Positions 26,712 to 34,950 of a stretch of DNA of 64,000 nucleotides are shown one piece after another. The notes under the pieces were generated by a model. It did no database searches, was not told where the DNA came from, and saw nothing but the letters and a program-made list of their open reading frames with translations. Position 1 is the first letter of the stretch. Each line of letters begins with the position of its first letter. This DNA is from Holophaga sp. (GTDB lineage: Bacteria > Acidobacteriota > Holophagae > Holophagales > Holophagaceae): the NCBI GenBank assembly GCA_016715205.1, contig JADKBC010000048.1, positions 186,001-250,000 on the forward strand, in the 5' to 3' direction. Made by a program: the position numbers and the translations under genes.

Positions 26712-27218
26712 ATGCTGATCAAGGATCTGCTGCTGCCTGAATTCGACCAGGAAATGGCCCACACCCGCAAAATGCTGGAGCGGGTTCCCGAAAACCAGTT
26801 AACCTGGCGACCCCATCCCAAATCCATGACGCTGCAGGGTTTACTGAGCCATCTGGTCAACCTGCCCACCTGGGTGCCCCTGACGCTGGATGTGGCGGAA
26901 CTGGACTTGATGCCCGAGGGCAAACCTTGGATCACACCCCAGCAAAGCACCCGCAACGCCTGGCTGACCGCCTTCGATGCCGCCGTCGTCCAGGCCCGCA
27001 AAAGCCTTGATGCGGCCACGGACGAGCGCATGGAGGAAACCTGGACCCTCAAGGGCAACGGCCAGGTCTATTTTGCTGCCCCCAAAAAAGGGGTGCTGCG
27101 GAGCTTTGTCTTCAACCATTTGGTGCATCATCGCGCCCAGCTCGGCGTGTATCTGCGCCTGCTTGAGATTCCCGTGCCCGGGATCTACGGCCCCAGTGCC
27201 GACGACCAGGGGATGTAG
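26712..27218 (+). CDS. DinB family protein
   Basis: Small four-helix-bundle protein of 168 residues from the DinB/YfiT-like superfamily. The probable metal-binding histidines are in LLSHLVNLP (helix 2) and in FNHLVHHRAQ (helix 4), spaced as usual for this family. LLLPEFDQEMAHTRKMLERVPE at the N-terminus, here in two helical turns, matches the typical first helix. Members are thiol-dependent transferases or of unknown function, so no substrate is assigned. GGAGG lies five bases before the ATG; a much longer upstream frame is an artefact overlapping the Sel1 gene. Confidence 0.85.
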   Translation: MLIKDLLLPEFDQEMAHTRKMLERVPENQLTWRPHPKSMTLQGLLSHLVNLPTWVPLTLDVAELDLMPEGKPWITPQQSTRNAWLTAFDAAVVQARKSLDAATDERMEETWTLKGNGQVYFAAPKKGVLRSFVFNHLVHHRAQLGVYLRLLEIPVPGIYGPSADDQGM

Positions 27219-27272
27219 AAGCTCGCCTCTTTAGGCTACTTTGTGCCATGCTGGCACTTCTGGAGAAGCTCC

Positions 27273-27671
27273 ATGGAATTCGTCGAGTGGACCGAGAAAT
27301 ACAGCACCGGCAACGCGCTGGTGGATGCCTACCACCACATCTTTTTCCAGATGGTGCAGGAATTCAGCCTGACCCTCAAAGATGAAGATGCCCCGCCCAT
27401 GCAGGAACGCATTGCCTTCCTGGTGGACTACACCTTCATGCACTTCGATTCCGAAGAACGGATGATGGAGCGGGCCAATTATCCCGAGTTTGAAGAGCAT
27501 TGCGCTGCCCATGTGCGCTTCAAGGAACAGGTGAAGGCCATCCAGCAGGAGTATTTGGCCCATCCCGATGCGGTGAAGGCCGAGGAAGTGCTTTCCCTGG
27601 TGCAGGACTGGTTTGCCCATCACATCCTGGGCGAAGACATGCGCTACAAGCCCTGGGTGGAAACCCACTAG
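27273..27671 (+). CDS. Bacteriohemerythrin
   Basis: Single-domain hemerythrin of 132 residues, a non-haem di-iron O2-binding protein, cytoplasmic. The iron ligands can be placed: His in DAYHHIFF, HxxxE in MHFDSEE, HxxxH in HCAAHVRF, and HxxxxD in HHILGED. This matches the family order H...HxxxE...HxxxH...HxxxxD. Bacterial members store or sense oxygen or protect oxygen-sensitive enzymes. The start at 27273 follows GGAG; ten codons of open frame upstream lack similarity. It is monocistronic, followed by a hairpin. Confidence 0.93.
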   Translation: MEFVEWTEKYSTGNALVDAYHHIFFQMVQEFSLTLKDEDAPPMQERIAFLVDYTFMHFDSEERMMERANYPEFEEHCAAHVRFKEQVKAIQQEYLAHPDAVKAEEVLSLVQDWFAHHILGEDMRYKPWVETH

Positions 27672-27689
27672 ACGAGCTCCCTGACTGAT

Positions 27690-27710
27690 CGCGGCGTCCC
27701 AAACGCCGCG
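27690..27710 (+). terminator. Hairpin terminator after hemerythrin gene
   Basis: CGCGGCGT and ACGCCGCG form a perfect eight-base-pair stem with a five-base loop, followed by GTTTGCTGT. The T-tract is short, so efficiency is uncertain. Confidence 0.55.
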
Positions 27711-27744
27711 GTTTGCTGTACTGACATTTCCTCCGAGGCCTTCC

Positions 27745-29841
27745 ATGAAACTCTTCGGCACCGCCCTTCTGATCATCGCGGCCATGACCGCCTCCACCCT
27801 CCGAGCCCAGGCTGCCCCTCCAGCTGCAACGTCTGTGGGCAGCCTGGATCTTTCCGCCTCCCTCACTCGCCTGGAAACCGAACTGGTGGCCCGTTTTGGC
27901 GAGCCCCAGCGCGTGCGCATCCAGCGCGGCATGAAGCAGGTGGGCTTTTTCTGGCGGGCCAAGGATGGCAGTCCGGCCGAGTTCGAAGCCTTCGTCCGCA
28001 TGCATTTCGCGGGGGACGCCAAGGCCCTGGATGGCCTATTCCAGCGCATGGAGTTCGTGCTGGAAAGCCTCAACGGCCACATGCAGGAAATCGGCCGGGA
28101 TTTCAGGTGGCATTCGGATCTGGATCTCGGTCCTATGCTGCCCGTGGACGAAATCATCTCGGGCTACGATGCCAGCGCCCATTTCATCGATGATGCCTTT
28201 GCCAACAAGCTGGCCTTCGCGGTGTTGCTCAACTTCCCCATGTCCACGTTGGATGAGCGCCTGAAATTGGGCGATACCTGGACCCGCCGCCAATGGGCCG
28301 AGGCCCGGTTGGTGGATCTCTTCGCCAAGCGCATTCCCGCCGAGGTGAACCAAGCCGCCGCCGAGGCCTCGGGCCAGGCCGAGCGCTACATCGCCTCGTA
28401 CAACATCTGGATGCACCACCTGCTCAATGACAAAGGCCAGCGCCTATTCGAGCCTGGCAAACGCCTGCTCTCCCACTGGAACCTGCGGGACGAGCTCAAG
28501 AGCCGCTACGCGGCGGGCAAGGCGGGCCTGGAACACCAGCGCATGATCCAGAAGGTGATGGAACGCATCGTCACGCAAACCATTCCCGCAGCCGTTATCG
28601 ATAGCCCCTTTGTGGATTGGAACCCCTATTCCAACGACGTGAAAGTCGCCGCAGCCAAGGACACGGAACGCGCCGTGCCTGGGGACCTGAAAGTCACCAA
28701 CGCCCCCGAGCCCGATACCCGCTACAAGGTGCTGCTGGATTGCTACAAGGCCGTGCGTCAGGCCGATCCCTACAGCCCCGCCACGCCCACGCACATCGCC
28801 CGCAGCTACGAAGAGGGCCGCCAGATTCCCGAAGCACGGGTAAAAAAGATGCTGGAGGATGTCTGCGCCAGCCCCCTGGTCAAGGATGTGGGCAAACTCA
28901 TCGAGCATCGCCTGGGCCGCAAGCTGGAGCCCTTCGATATCTGGTACAACGGTTTCCGCCCCGGTGCGGGCCTGGATGAAGCCAAGCTAGATGCCCTCAC
29001 CCGCGCCAAATATCCCAGCGCTGAAGCCTACAAAAAGGATATGCCCAATCTATTGAAGGGCCTGGGGTTCAGCCCCGAACGTGCCGAGTGGCTGGCCAGC
29101 CGCATCGAGGTGGACCCCGCCCGGGGCAGCGGCCATGCCATGGGCGCAGCGCGCAGGGGCGACAATGCCCACCTGCGCACCCGCGTGGGCGCCCAGGGCA
29201 TGGACTACAAGGGCTTCAACATTGCGGTACATGAGATGGGCCACAACGTTGAACAGACCTTTTCGCTTAACAAGATCGATCACTGGCTGCTGAACGGCGT
29301 GCCCAACACGGCCTTCACCGAAGCCATGGCCTTTGTGTTCCAGGCCCAGGATCTCAAGCTGCTAGGCCAGCCCGCACCCGATGCCAAGGCCGTGGCCGAA
29401 AAGACCATCAACGATTTCTGGATGACCTTCGAGATCGCAGGCGTGGGCCTGGTGGATACCGCCGTTTGGCATTGGATGTATGACCACCCCACCGCCACCC
29501 CCGCCGAACTCAAGCTCGCTACGCTCCAGATTTCCAAGGACGTGTGGAACCGTTTTTACGCGCCCGTCTTCGGCCAGAAGGACTGCGTGCTGCTGGGCAT
29601 TTACAGCCACATGATCCACAGCTTCCTCTACCTGCCCGATTATCCCATCGGCCACATGATCGCCTTCCAGATCGAGCATCAGATCGAAACCACCGGCAAG
29701 CTCGGCGAAGAGATCGAACGTATGGCTACCCAGGGCAGGCTCACCCCCGATCTCTGGATGATGAAAGCCACCGGAAAGGTCGTCGGGCCAGAAGCGTTGC
29801 TAGAAGCCACTGAAAAGGCGTTGAAGGTGGTGGTGAAGTAG
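27745..29841 (+). CDS. Secreted zinc metallopeptidase, M3-like
   Basis: Protein of 698 residues with a signal peptide (FGTALLIIAAMTASTLRAQA). The zinc site is in NIAVHEMGHNVEQTF near residue 498, followed about 28 residues later by AFTEAMAFVFQ. This gives HExxH plus a downstream Glu, the gluzincin arrangement of M3/thimet-like peptidases. The mostly helical remainder also fits that fold. It would act in the periplasm or outside the cell on peptides. GAGG precedes the ATG. The gene stands alone, converging on DoxX with a palindromic repeat between them. Family assignment is by motif and architecture; the exact MEROPS family is uncertain. Confidence 0.75.
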   Translation: MKLFGTALLIIAAMTASTLRAQAAPPAATSVGSLDLSASLTRLETELVARFGEPQRVRIQRGMKQVGFFWRAKDGSPAEFEAFVRMHFAGDAKALDGLFQRMEFVLESLNGHMQEIGRDFRWHSDLDLGPMLPVDEIISGYDASAHFIDDAFANKLAFAVLLNFPMSTLDERLKLGDTWTRRQWAEARLVDLFAKRIPAEVNQAAAEASGQAERYIASYNIWMHHLLNDKGQRLFEPGKRLLSHWNLRDELKSRYAAGKAGLEHQRMIQKVMERIVTQTIPAAVIDSPFVDWNPYSNDVKVAAAKDTERAVPGDLKVTNAPEPDTRYKVLLDCYKAVRQADPYSPATPTHIARSYEEGRQIPEARVKKMLEDVCASPLVKDVGKLIEHRLGRKLEPFDIWYNGFRPGAGLDEAKLDALTRAKYPSAEAYKKDMPNLLKGLGFSPERAEWLASRIEVDPARGSGHAMGAARRGDNAHLRTRVGAQGMDYKGFNIAVHEMGHNVEQTFSLNKIDHWLLNGVPNTAFTEAMAFVFQAQDLKLLGQPAPDAKAVAEKTINDFWMTFEIAGVGLVDTAVWHWMYDHPTATPAELKLATLQISKDVWNRFYAPVFGQKDCVLLGIYSHMIHSFLYLPDYPIGHMIAFQIEHQIETTGKLGEEIERMATQGRLTPDLWMMKATGKVVGPEALLEATEKALKVVVK

Positions 29842-29871
29842 CAGGCCTCACTCCAAGAGATAGAGAAGATG

Positions 29872-29937
29872 GCCACAAAGCGCGCAAAGAACACAAAGGA
29901 GACTGATTTTTTTTGTGCCCTTTGTGTTCTTTGTGGC
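29872..29937. repeat. REP-like palindromic element (CAAAGAACACAAAGG type)
   Basis: AAAGAACACAAAGG at 29886-29899 pairs perfectly with CCTTTGTGTTCTTT at 29919-29932. Flanking GCCAC and GTGGC extend the stem across a bulge, and a T8 run lies in the loop. It sits between two convergent genes and can act as a bidirectional terminator. Similar CAAAG-rich palindromes are dispersed in many Acidobacteria and Deltaproteobacteria genomes. Confidence 0.7.
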
Positions 29938-29952
29938 TGATGCACTTTGTCT

Positions 29953-30327
29953 TCAGGCTTTGAAGAGGGGCTTGTAGCTCTCTCGGTAGCTGTAGGCCAC
30001 AAACAGGTTGGCCAGCACCAGGAAGGCCGCGATGGGCAATCCTTCGGGGCCCAGGAAGGCATGGATCAGCAGGATGTTGACGATGATGGGCGCGATCAAC
30101 ACCGTGGCCAGGGGCACGAATTTCCCAGACAGAAAGGCCACGCCACAGATCAGTTCGATGACCTTCACGGTGGGCAGGAGATACCGCGATGCCACCAAGC
30201 CATCGTTGAAGACCTTCATGGCGCCTTTTAGCTCCGGCGGCGTGATCAGCTTGAACAGGAAGGCGACGGAAGAGAACAGGAACAGCAGCCCCATTAGGCT
30301 GCGCACGATGATCATCGCGATTTTCAT
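29953..30327 (-). CDS. DoxX family membrane protein
   Basis: Integral membrane protein of 124 residues with four hydrophobic helices. The first is MIIVRSLMGLLFLFSSVAFL, with the family Arg-Gly/Ser pattern at its start. Then come KVIELICGVAFLSGKFVPLA and IIVNILLIHAFLG. The arrangement matches DoxX, a quinone-linked or thiosulfate-oxidation-associated four-helix family with many members of unknown role. It faces the palindromic element at its 3' end, and its upstream region is shared divergently with the saccharopine-dehydrogenase-like gene. Confidence 0.8.
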   Translation of the reverse strand: MKIAMIIVRSLMGLLFLFSSVAFLFKLITPPELKGAMKVFNDGLVASRYLLPTVKVIELICGVAFLSGKFVPLATVLIAPIIVNILLIHAFLGPEGLPIAAFLVLANLFVAYSYRESYKPLFKA

Positions 30328-30453
30328 GGGACGGCCTCCGGGTGCGGACGATTCAGGGTGGTTGATGCGCGGTTGGCGATTTCGATGCCGGGAGGCTGGG
30401 TGAAATTACGCCCTTCATGGAGGCTTCAACAAATGGTTGGCGTTGAATTGAGG

Positions 30454-30540
30454 GCTTGCCGAGGACGTTACCTCAGAGACACCTCTGCCGGGCAACCGGG
30501 ATAGCAAAGGAATGCCTCCACATTTATTGCTACCTCCCTG
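30454..30540 (+). ncRNA. Candidate structured 5' leader of the dehydrogenase gene
   Basis: Nested complementary segments could fold into a compact three-way junction. TTGCC (30456-30460) pairs with GGCAA (30491-30495) and encloses two hairpins: GAGG/CCTC (30461-30474) and AGAG/CTCT (30475-30486). A further hairpin pairs TAGCAA (30502-30507) with TTGCTA (30527-30532). It lies about 50 bases before the ATG. I could not match it to a known riboswitch class. Confidence 0.35.
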
Positions 30541-30588
30541 GTTTTCGTGGTGCAATCGTCCACCCTTTAACGGAATACAGGAGTTCCC

Positions 30589-31710
30589 ATGACACACGTG
30601 GTGGTTCTCGGTGCGGGTCGGGTGGGTGGGGCGATGGCGCGGGATTTGGCGCCGGATTTCCAGGTGACGGTGGTGGACAAGTTTCCCGCCGCCCTGGCCC
30701 AGATGCGGGCCCTTGGATTGGCCACCCAGGAAGCGGATCTGGCCTCTTCAGAGGCGGTGAAAAAGGCGGTGGCGAGCGCGGATATCGTGGTGGGCTCGGT
30801 CCCGGGCTTCATGGGATTCGCGACGGCGAAAGCGGTGCTGGAGGCGGGTAAGACGCTCGTGGATATCAGCTTCTTCGACGAAGACTGCTTCCTGCTGGAT
30901 GATCTGGCAAAGGCCCAGGGGCTTACGGCCATCGTGGACTGCGGCGTGGCGCCGGGTTGCGGCAACATCATCCTGGGCGATACAGCGCGGAGCCTCGACA
31001 CCATTACCCGCTTTGAATGCCTGGTGGGCGGCCTGCCCGTGGTTCGGCGCTGGCCCTTCAACTACAAGGCAGGCTTTTCTCCCGCCGATGTGATCGAGGA
31101 ATACACCCGCCCCGCCCGTTACGTGAAAGACGGCAAGGTGGTGACCTTCCCGGCCCTGTCGGAACCCGAGCTCCTGGATTTCGAAGGCGTGGGCACCCTG
31201 GAATCCTTCAACACCGACGGCCTGCGCAGCGTGATCCACACCTTCCCGGGGGTGCCGAACATGAAGGAAAAAACCCTGCGCTATCCCGGCCACATCGAAC
31301 TGATGCGCGTGTTCCGGGAAACGGGGCTGTTTTCCAAAGAAGCCATCCAGGTGAACGGCCAGTCCGTGGTGCCCCTTGAGGTGACAAGCGCCCTGCTCTT
31401 TCCCAAATGGACGTTCACGGAGGACGAAGCCGACCTCACCATCATGCGCATCACGGTGGAAGGCTTGAACAACGGCAAACCTGTAACCCGCGTGGTGGAT
31501 CTGCTGGATTACTACGACCCCATCACGAAAACCACCAGCATGGCCCGCACCACGGGCTACACCTGCACGGCGGTGGTGCGCCTGGTGGCCGAAGGCCGCT
31601 TCAGCCGCAAAGGCATTTCCCCGCCGGAGTACCTGGGCCAGGAGCCCGGCGTATGGGAGTTCATCCGCACGCAGTTGGCGGCGCGCAACGTGGTGTACCG
31701 GGAGCGGTGA
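30589..31710 (+). CDS. Saccharopine dehydrogenase-like NAD(P)-dependent enzyme
   Basis: Oxidoreductase of 373 residues. The N-terminal Rossmann fold begins VVVLGAGRVGGAMARDL, followed by VTVVDK and DIVVGSVPGFMG. This is the saccharopine dehydrogenase NADP domain organisation. VDCGVAPGCGNIILG and GGLPVVRRWPFNYKAGFSP lie in the second domain and recall lysine 6-dehydrogenase and related enzymes that act on lysine-derived or similar amino acids. The substrate cannot be fixed from sequence. AGGAG precedes the ATG. It is monocistronic, ends in a strong terminator, and has a foldable leader upstream that could regulate it. Confidence 0.85.
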   Translation: MTHVVVLGAGRVGGAMARDLAPDFQVTVVDKFPAALAQMRALGLATQEADLASSEAVKKAVASADIVVGSVPGFMGFATAKAVLEAGKTLVDISFFDEDCFLLDDLAKAQGLTAIVDCGVAPGCGNIILGDTARSLDTITRFECLVGGLPVVRRWPFNYKAGFSPADVIEEYTRPARYVKDGKVVTFPALSEPELLDFEGVGTLESFNTDGLRSVIHTFPGVPNMKEKTLRYPGHIELMRVFRETGLFSKEAIQVNGQSVVPLEVTSALLFPKWTFTEDEADLTIMRITVEGLNNGKPVTRVVDLLDYYDPITKTTSMARTTGYTCTAVVRLVAEGRFSRKGISPPEYLGQEPGVWEFIRTQLAARNVVYRER

Positions 31711-31749
31711 ACCCAACAATCACTTTCGAGGAAGCCCGGCACCCAAAAC

Positions 31750-31776
31750 AAAAACCCCCCATTGCTGGGGGGTTTT
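31750..31776. terminator. Bidirectional rho-independent terminator
   Basis: AAAACCCCCC and GGGGGGTTTT form a ten-base-pair stem with loop ATTGCT, flanked by A-rich and T-rich tracts. It serves the dehydrogenase on the plus strand and the converging cold-shock gene on the minus strand. Confidence 0.85.
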
Positions 31777-31794
31777 GTTCCGATCGGGGTGCGA

Positions 31795-31998
31795 TCAGAT
31801 CTTGTTGACGTTGGTCGCCTGAGGACCCTTTTGGCCCTGGCCGGTATCGAAGCTGACGCGCTGATTTTCGTCGAGCGTCTTGAACCCAGAACCCTGGATC
31901 GCGGTGTGATGGACGAACAGGTCCGCACCACCCCCATCAGGGGTGATGAAGCCGAAACCCTTTTCGGCGTTGAACCACTTGACTGTGCCTTGACTCAT
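31795..31998 (-). CDS. Cold-shock protein, CspA family
   Basis: RNA/ssDNA-binding single-domain protein of 67 residues acting as an RNA chaperone. RNP1 is KGFGFI and RNP2 is DLFVHH, preceded by the canonical GTVKWFNAEKG. The length is normal for the family. The ATG at 31998 begins the conserved MSQGTVKW; an open upstream extension of 19 codons has no similarity. The long A/T-rich leader (32000-32244) with a foldable element suggests post-transcriptional control, as in cspA of E. coli. Which physiological signal induces it cannot be seen here. Confidence 0.96.
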   Translation of the reverse strand: MSQGTVKWFNAEKGFGFITPDGGGADLFVHHTAIQGSGFKTLDENQRVSFDTGQGQKGPQATNVNKI

Positions 31999-32119
31999 GA
32001 TGGATCCCTGAAATTTTGTCTGGGAGAGTTTAATGCGATGACATTCCCCAGACAAAGGCAGTCAAAGCTTTTGGAACTTGGTACGCGACCCAGTGCGGAT
32101 CACCTCATCTAGAATGATC

Positions 32120-32185
32120 GGGCTTTCAACAATTGTCTCTGTTTTATATTTTTTTGTTTTCAATTGGGTTTCAAACTGAGAGCCC
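32120..32185 (-). promoter_or_regulatory. Foldable AT-rich leader/promoter region of the cold-shock gene
   Basis: GGGCT (32120-32124) can pair with AGCCC (32181-32185), and inside it two CAATTG copies (32130-32135, 32161-32166) can pair, leaving a T/A-rich loop. It is about 120-190 bases upstream of the start codon, either in a long 5' UTR or around the promoter. It is a candidate temperature-responsive RNA element. Confidence 0.35.
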
Positions 32186-32244
32186 AGGGATTGCCTGGAT
32201 CGAAATCAGAATCCGTTTATCGCATTTTGATTGGACTTAAGGAG

Positions 32245-33507
32245 TCAGAGCCCCTTCGCCACCACCAACCCAGCACCTTTGCCTTCCCCTTGGCGCCAAA
32301 GGGCAACGGCGCCTTTCGGGCTCAAAACCAGGCGCAATTCTGAAATGGGCCCATGGGTACCGAGCCCAATGGGCACCACGGGACCGAGTTGCTCAGCCCA
32401 TGTCCGGAACACCACCGCATCACCTTGGGCACCCTGTTGCACCAGAAGAACGCCGGGCTGAGCCCCTTCGGCGCAACCCAGAATGCATTCCCTCACCTGG
32501 GCCTTTTCGGAATCAACGCGCTCAGGCTGTTCCTGCCAGACCCGGTTCTGATACTGCTTGCCCATGATACGGGGCGGCCCACTGGACTCCTGCTTGCGCC
32601 ACAGAATCCAGGCATGGCCATCCTCGGTTCCCCGCAAACGGAGGTGGTCAAGGTTGGGGCCGGTGGCCAACACCTGCGTCTCTTCCCACACGGAATCTGC
32701 CGTGCGGTAACGGGATGATTCCAAGCGCACCGGCTGTCCATGGGGTCGCGCCACCCAGACCGCCAGTGCATCACCATGGCCGTCCATGGTGATCTCCAAT
32801 TCGTGCCCCAGTTGCGCCACGCCGGGAACAGGAGAATCCGACCAGATTCGCTCACTGGTCCAGTAGTGACTCACCACGAACCCCTCGAAAGAGGCATCTT
32901 GCACCTCCCAGGCGACCATGGCCCGGCCACGCCAGTTCATGGCCAGTCTTGGTATCAGGGCATGTTCCTGGGAACCACCCAGGCGAACGGGGGTTTCATC
33001 CCACGCGGCCTTACGGGCGTCGTAGCTTTGCGCCATGACTTCCCAAGTACCCGACCGCTCAACACACCAGACCACCAAGGCACTGCCCCGGCGATCAATG
33101 GCTGCCTGTAGGTGCTGAACCTGGCCTTCACCCCGGTAGATCGTGACGGGAAGCAGGTTTGGGGAAGTGACTGTGAAGGGCGATCCGAGGATCCGGCTGC
33201 TGGATTCATCCGTTTCGATCCACAGCGTGATGCCCAAACCCTTATCACTGATGACGACCACGGGCGCGCCACCTGGGCCCACGGGAAAATTGGCGATGGC
33301 CACCCCATCCGATGGCCGCACGGACATCAATCTGAGTTCGCCTTGGTTCTCCCAGAGCATCAAGCCACGCCCGTTGTGATCCAGCGCCAGGCTTGCTCCA
33401 CTCACTTTCCCTCGATCAACGATCTGCGGCAAACACCACGTGAGGGTCTCGACCTTGGCACCCCTGGCTAGTCGATCCAAAACCTGCTTGATGAAATTCA
33501 AAGGCAT
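32245..33507 (-). CDS. Beta-propeller-like repeat protein, unknown function
   Basis: Protein of about 420 residues without signal peptide or membrane helix. It contains seven or eight degenerate repeats built around a Gly-x-Ala-hydrophobic-Trp strand: GRGLMLWE, GLGITLWIE, GSALVVWCVE, GRAMVAWEVQ, GDALAVWVAR, GHAWILWRKQ, GAVALWRQ. They are spaced 45-60 residues apart, which fits a beta-propeller. No catalytic motif is visible. ATG 33507 has GGAG seven bases upstream; a TTG twelve codons earlier is the alternative. It is apparently a single-gene unit. The function is not assigned. Confidence 0.6.
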   Translation of the reverse strand: MPLNFIKQVLDRLARGAKVETLTWCLPQIVDRGKVSGASLALDHNGRGLMLWENQGELRLMSVRPSDGVAIANFPVGPGGAPVVVISDKGLGITLWIETDESSSRILGSPFTVTSPNLLPVTIYRGEGQVQHLQAAIDRRGSALVVWCVERSGTWEVMAQSYDARKAAWDETPVRLGGSQEHALIPRLAMNWRGRAMVAWEVQDASFEGFVVSHYWTSERIWSDSPVPGVAQLGHELEITMDGHGDALAVWVARPHGQPVRLESSRYRTADSVWEETQVLATGPNLDHLRLRGTEDGHAWILWRKQESSGPPRIMGKQYQNRVWQEQPERVDSEKAQVRECILGCAEGAQPGVLLVQQGAQGDAVVFRTWAEQLGPVVPIGLGTHGPISELRLVLSPKGAVALWRQGEGKGAGLVVAKGL

Positions 33508-33609
33508 TTCCCAGCTCCATTTCCATGTGGGACCGATTTTCAATGGATGGTCTATGAGGACTAGCTCTCAGTTTAGGTGTAATGGCACCCAAGATATTCC
33601 AGGAAAAAA

Positions 33610-33648
33610 AAGATGTGGGCTGGAACCAAAGGTTTCAGCCCACATCTT
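33610..33648 (-). terminator. Strong rho-independent terminator
   Basis: Eighteen-base arms (AAGATGTGGGCTGGAACC with its near-perfect complement, one mismatch) enclose the loop AAA. On the minus strand the stem is followed by eight T, so it terminates the upstream membrane-protein gene. Confidence 0.9.
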
Positions 33649-33663
33649 GCCAAATGGAATCTC

Positions 33664-34224
33664 CTAGTGGGGCCAAAGCCAGCCGAAGGCGCCGGCCGTT
33701 ACCACCGCATAAATCAACCCATCCAGCATCTCCTTGGCAGCGGAACGCCAAGGTTTGCCCATCCATATGGCGGCCTGGGCGGCGTTGCCGGCATAGGCCA
33801 GGAAAGCGGCCGTTCCGGCCACACGAAACACCTGGAGGTAGGGCGCAGGGGGTAGCACAGTGCGCGAAGTAAGGTAGGCGACCACAAAGGAGACCACGAG
33901 CGTGAAAAGGAACCAGGCCAGCAGCGGCCTGCCCATGTTGGGCATCCCGCTGCGTTTGAGATAGAGCATGGCCACAGGACCTTCTGCGAATTTCCGCTGA
34001 GCCTCGGGGGTGTTCATTTCCTTCATATCGGGACAATAGGGCAGCACGTATTGTCCCGGTGCAGGGTTGCCCTTGCGGATCACCTCACGCACGGCCTCTT
34101 CGTTGGGCAATTGTCGGTAGTCCGAATTGTGCCACTTGAAAACCATGTGAACCACGCTGCTGGCCACAAATACCAATACCGCCGAAACCAGGATAGGCAG
34201 CCAGAGATGCAGAAGTGGAATCAT
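33664..34224 (-). CDS. Hypothetical membrane protein
   Basis: Protein of 186 residues with one N-terminal transmembrane helix (LHLWLPILVSAVLVFVASSVVHMV). It is followed by a soluble segment with PNEEAVREVIRKGNPAPGQY and YCPDMKEMNTPE, and three C-terminal hydrophobic segments (LLAWFLFTLVVSFVVAYL and two more). ATG 34224 has GGAG eight bases upstream and is preferred to the GTG three codons earlier, which overlaps the Shine-Dalgarno. I do not recognise a named family. It ends at a strong terminator and lies 69 bases downstream of the CoA-binding protein gene, so the two may be co-transcribed. Confidence 0.7.
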   Translation of the reverse strand: MIPLLHLWLPILVSAVLVFVASSVVHMVFKWHNSDYRQLPNEEAVREVIRKGNPAPGQYVLPYCPDMKEMNTPEAQRKFAEGPVAMLYLKRSGMPNMGRPLLAWFLFTLVVSFVVAYLTSRTVLPPAPYLQVFRVAGTAAFLAYAGNAAQAAIWMGKPWRSAAKEMLDGLIYAVVTAGAFGWLWPH

Positions 34225-34293
34225 GGAAATCACTCCTTCCGGGGAAGATTGCCGACTAGGTTAATCCCGATCCTTCTTGCGGAATCAACGAAA

Positions 34294-34758
34294 TCACAAT
34301 TTGTCCATCCGGGGCAGTTTTCCGAAAAAGCTCCAAAGCCAGCGATGGAATGCGTGGATGCCGTTGACTGGTTCCAGAAACATGAGCAGGCATTCCCCGT
34401 GAACAACCTGGATGCCAAGGGCCACACAGGCTTGCAGAGCTTCGGGCGAGGCGGCCCCCTGCTGCATCCAGATCTGCGAGATTCCCATCTGGGCTGCTTC
34501 CCGCACGAGGGCGGCGGTACGCTCCGGTTTTACCACCAGGACCATAGCCCCCACTTGGTTGGGCAGGGCTGACAGAGTGGGAACACAGCGCACACCGTCC
34601 AGTTCGTTGGCGTCGGGATGCACCACGGTCACGTCATAACCCCGGCTCTGCAATTCCTTGAGGAGGACATTCCCGAATTTTTTGCCACCCCGTGAAGCAC
34701 CCACCAGCGCCACCGATTTTTGGGAGAGAAAGCCCTCGATTGCTTGCGCCTGGGTCAT
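34294..34758 (-). CDS. CoA-binding domain protein (YccU-like)
   Basis: Small cytoplasmic Rossmann-fold protein of 154 residues. SVALVGASRGGKKFGNVLLKEL at the N-terminus contains the nucleotide/CoA-binding loop. VTVVHPDANELDGVRCVPTLSALP and IWMQQGAASPEAL match the YccU/CoA_binding_2 family, and the final VHGECLLMFLEP holds the family Cys. Biochemical role is unknown for most members. AGGAG six bases before ATG 34758 fixes the start. Its neighbour downstream on the same strand is the unknown membrane protein. Confidence 0.88.
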   Translation of the reverse strand: MTQAQAIEGFLSQKSVALVGASRGGKKFGNVLLKELQSRGYDVTVVHPDANELDGVRCVPTLSALPNQVGAMVLVVKPERTAALVREAAQMGISQIWMQQGAASPEALQACVALGIQVVHGECLLMFLEPVNGIHAFHRWLWSFFGKLPRMDKL

Positions 34759-34950
34759 GGTCTGCTCCTTCGCCACGGGCATTCCATTTTCTCACCCGTG
34801 AGAGGATGCGCCATGAAATTCAAGGAGCCGCCCAAACCCGGAACCCGAAAGGGTGCACCGCCTTTTCCCTGTGCGTTATCCCCAGCTCGGCTCACATGTG
34901 GATGTGGTCCCCGAGCCTTGGCCTTGGCAAAAATCCGAGCAATCTATGGT

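Noticed and set aside
30454..30540. SAM-I or glycine riboswitch
   Set aside because: CGGGCAACC looked suggestive, but the rest of either consensus is missing.
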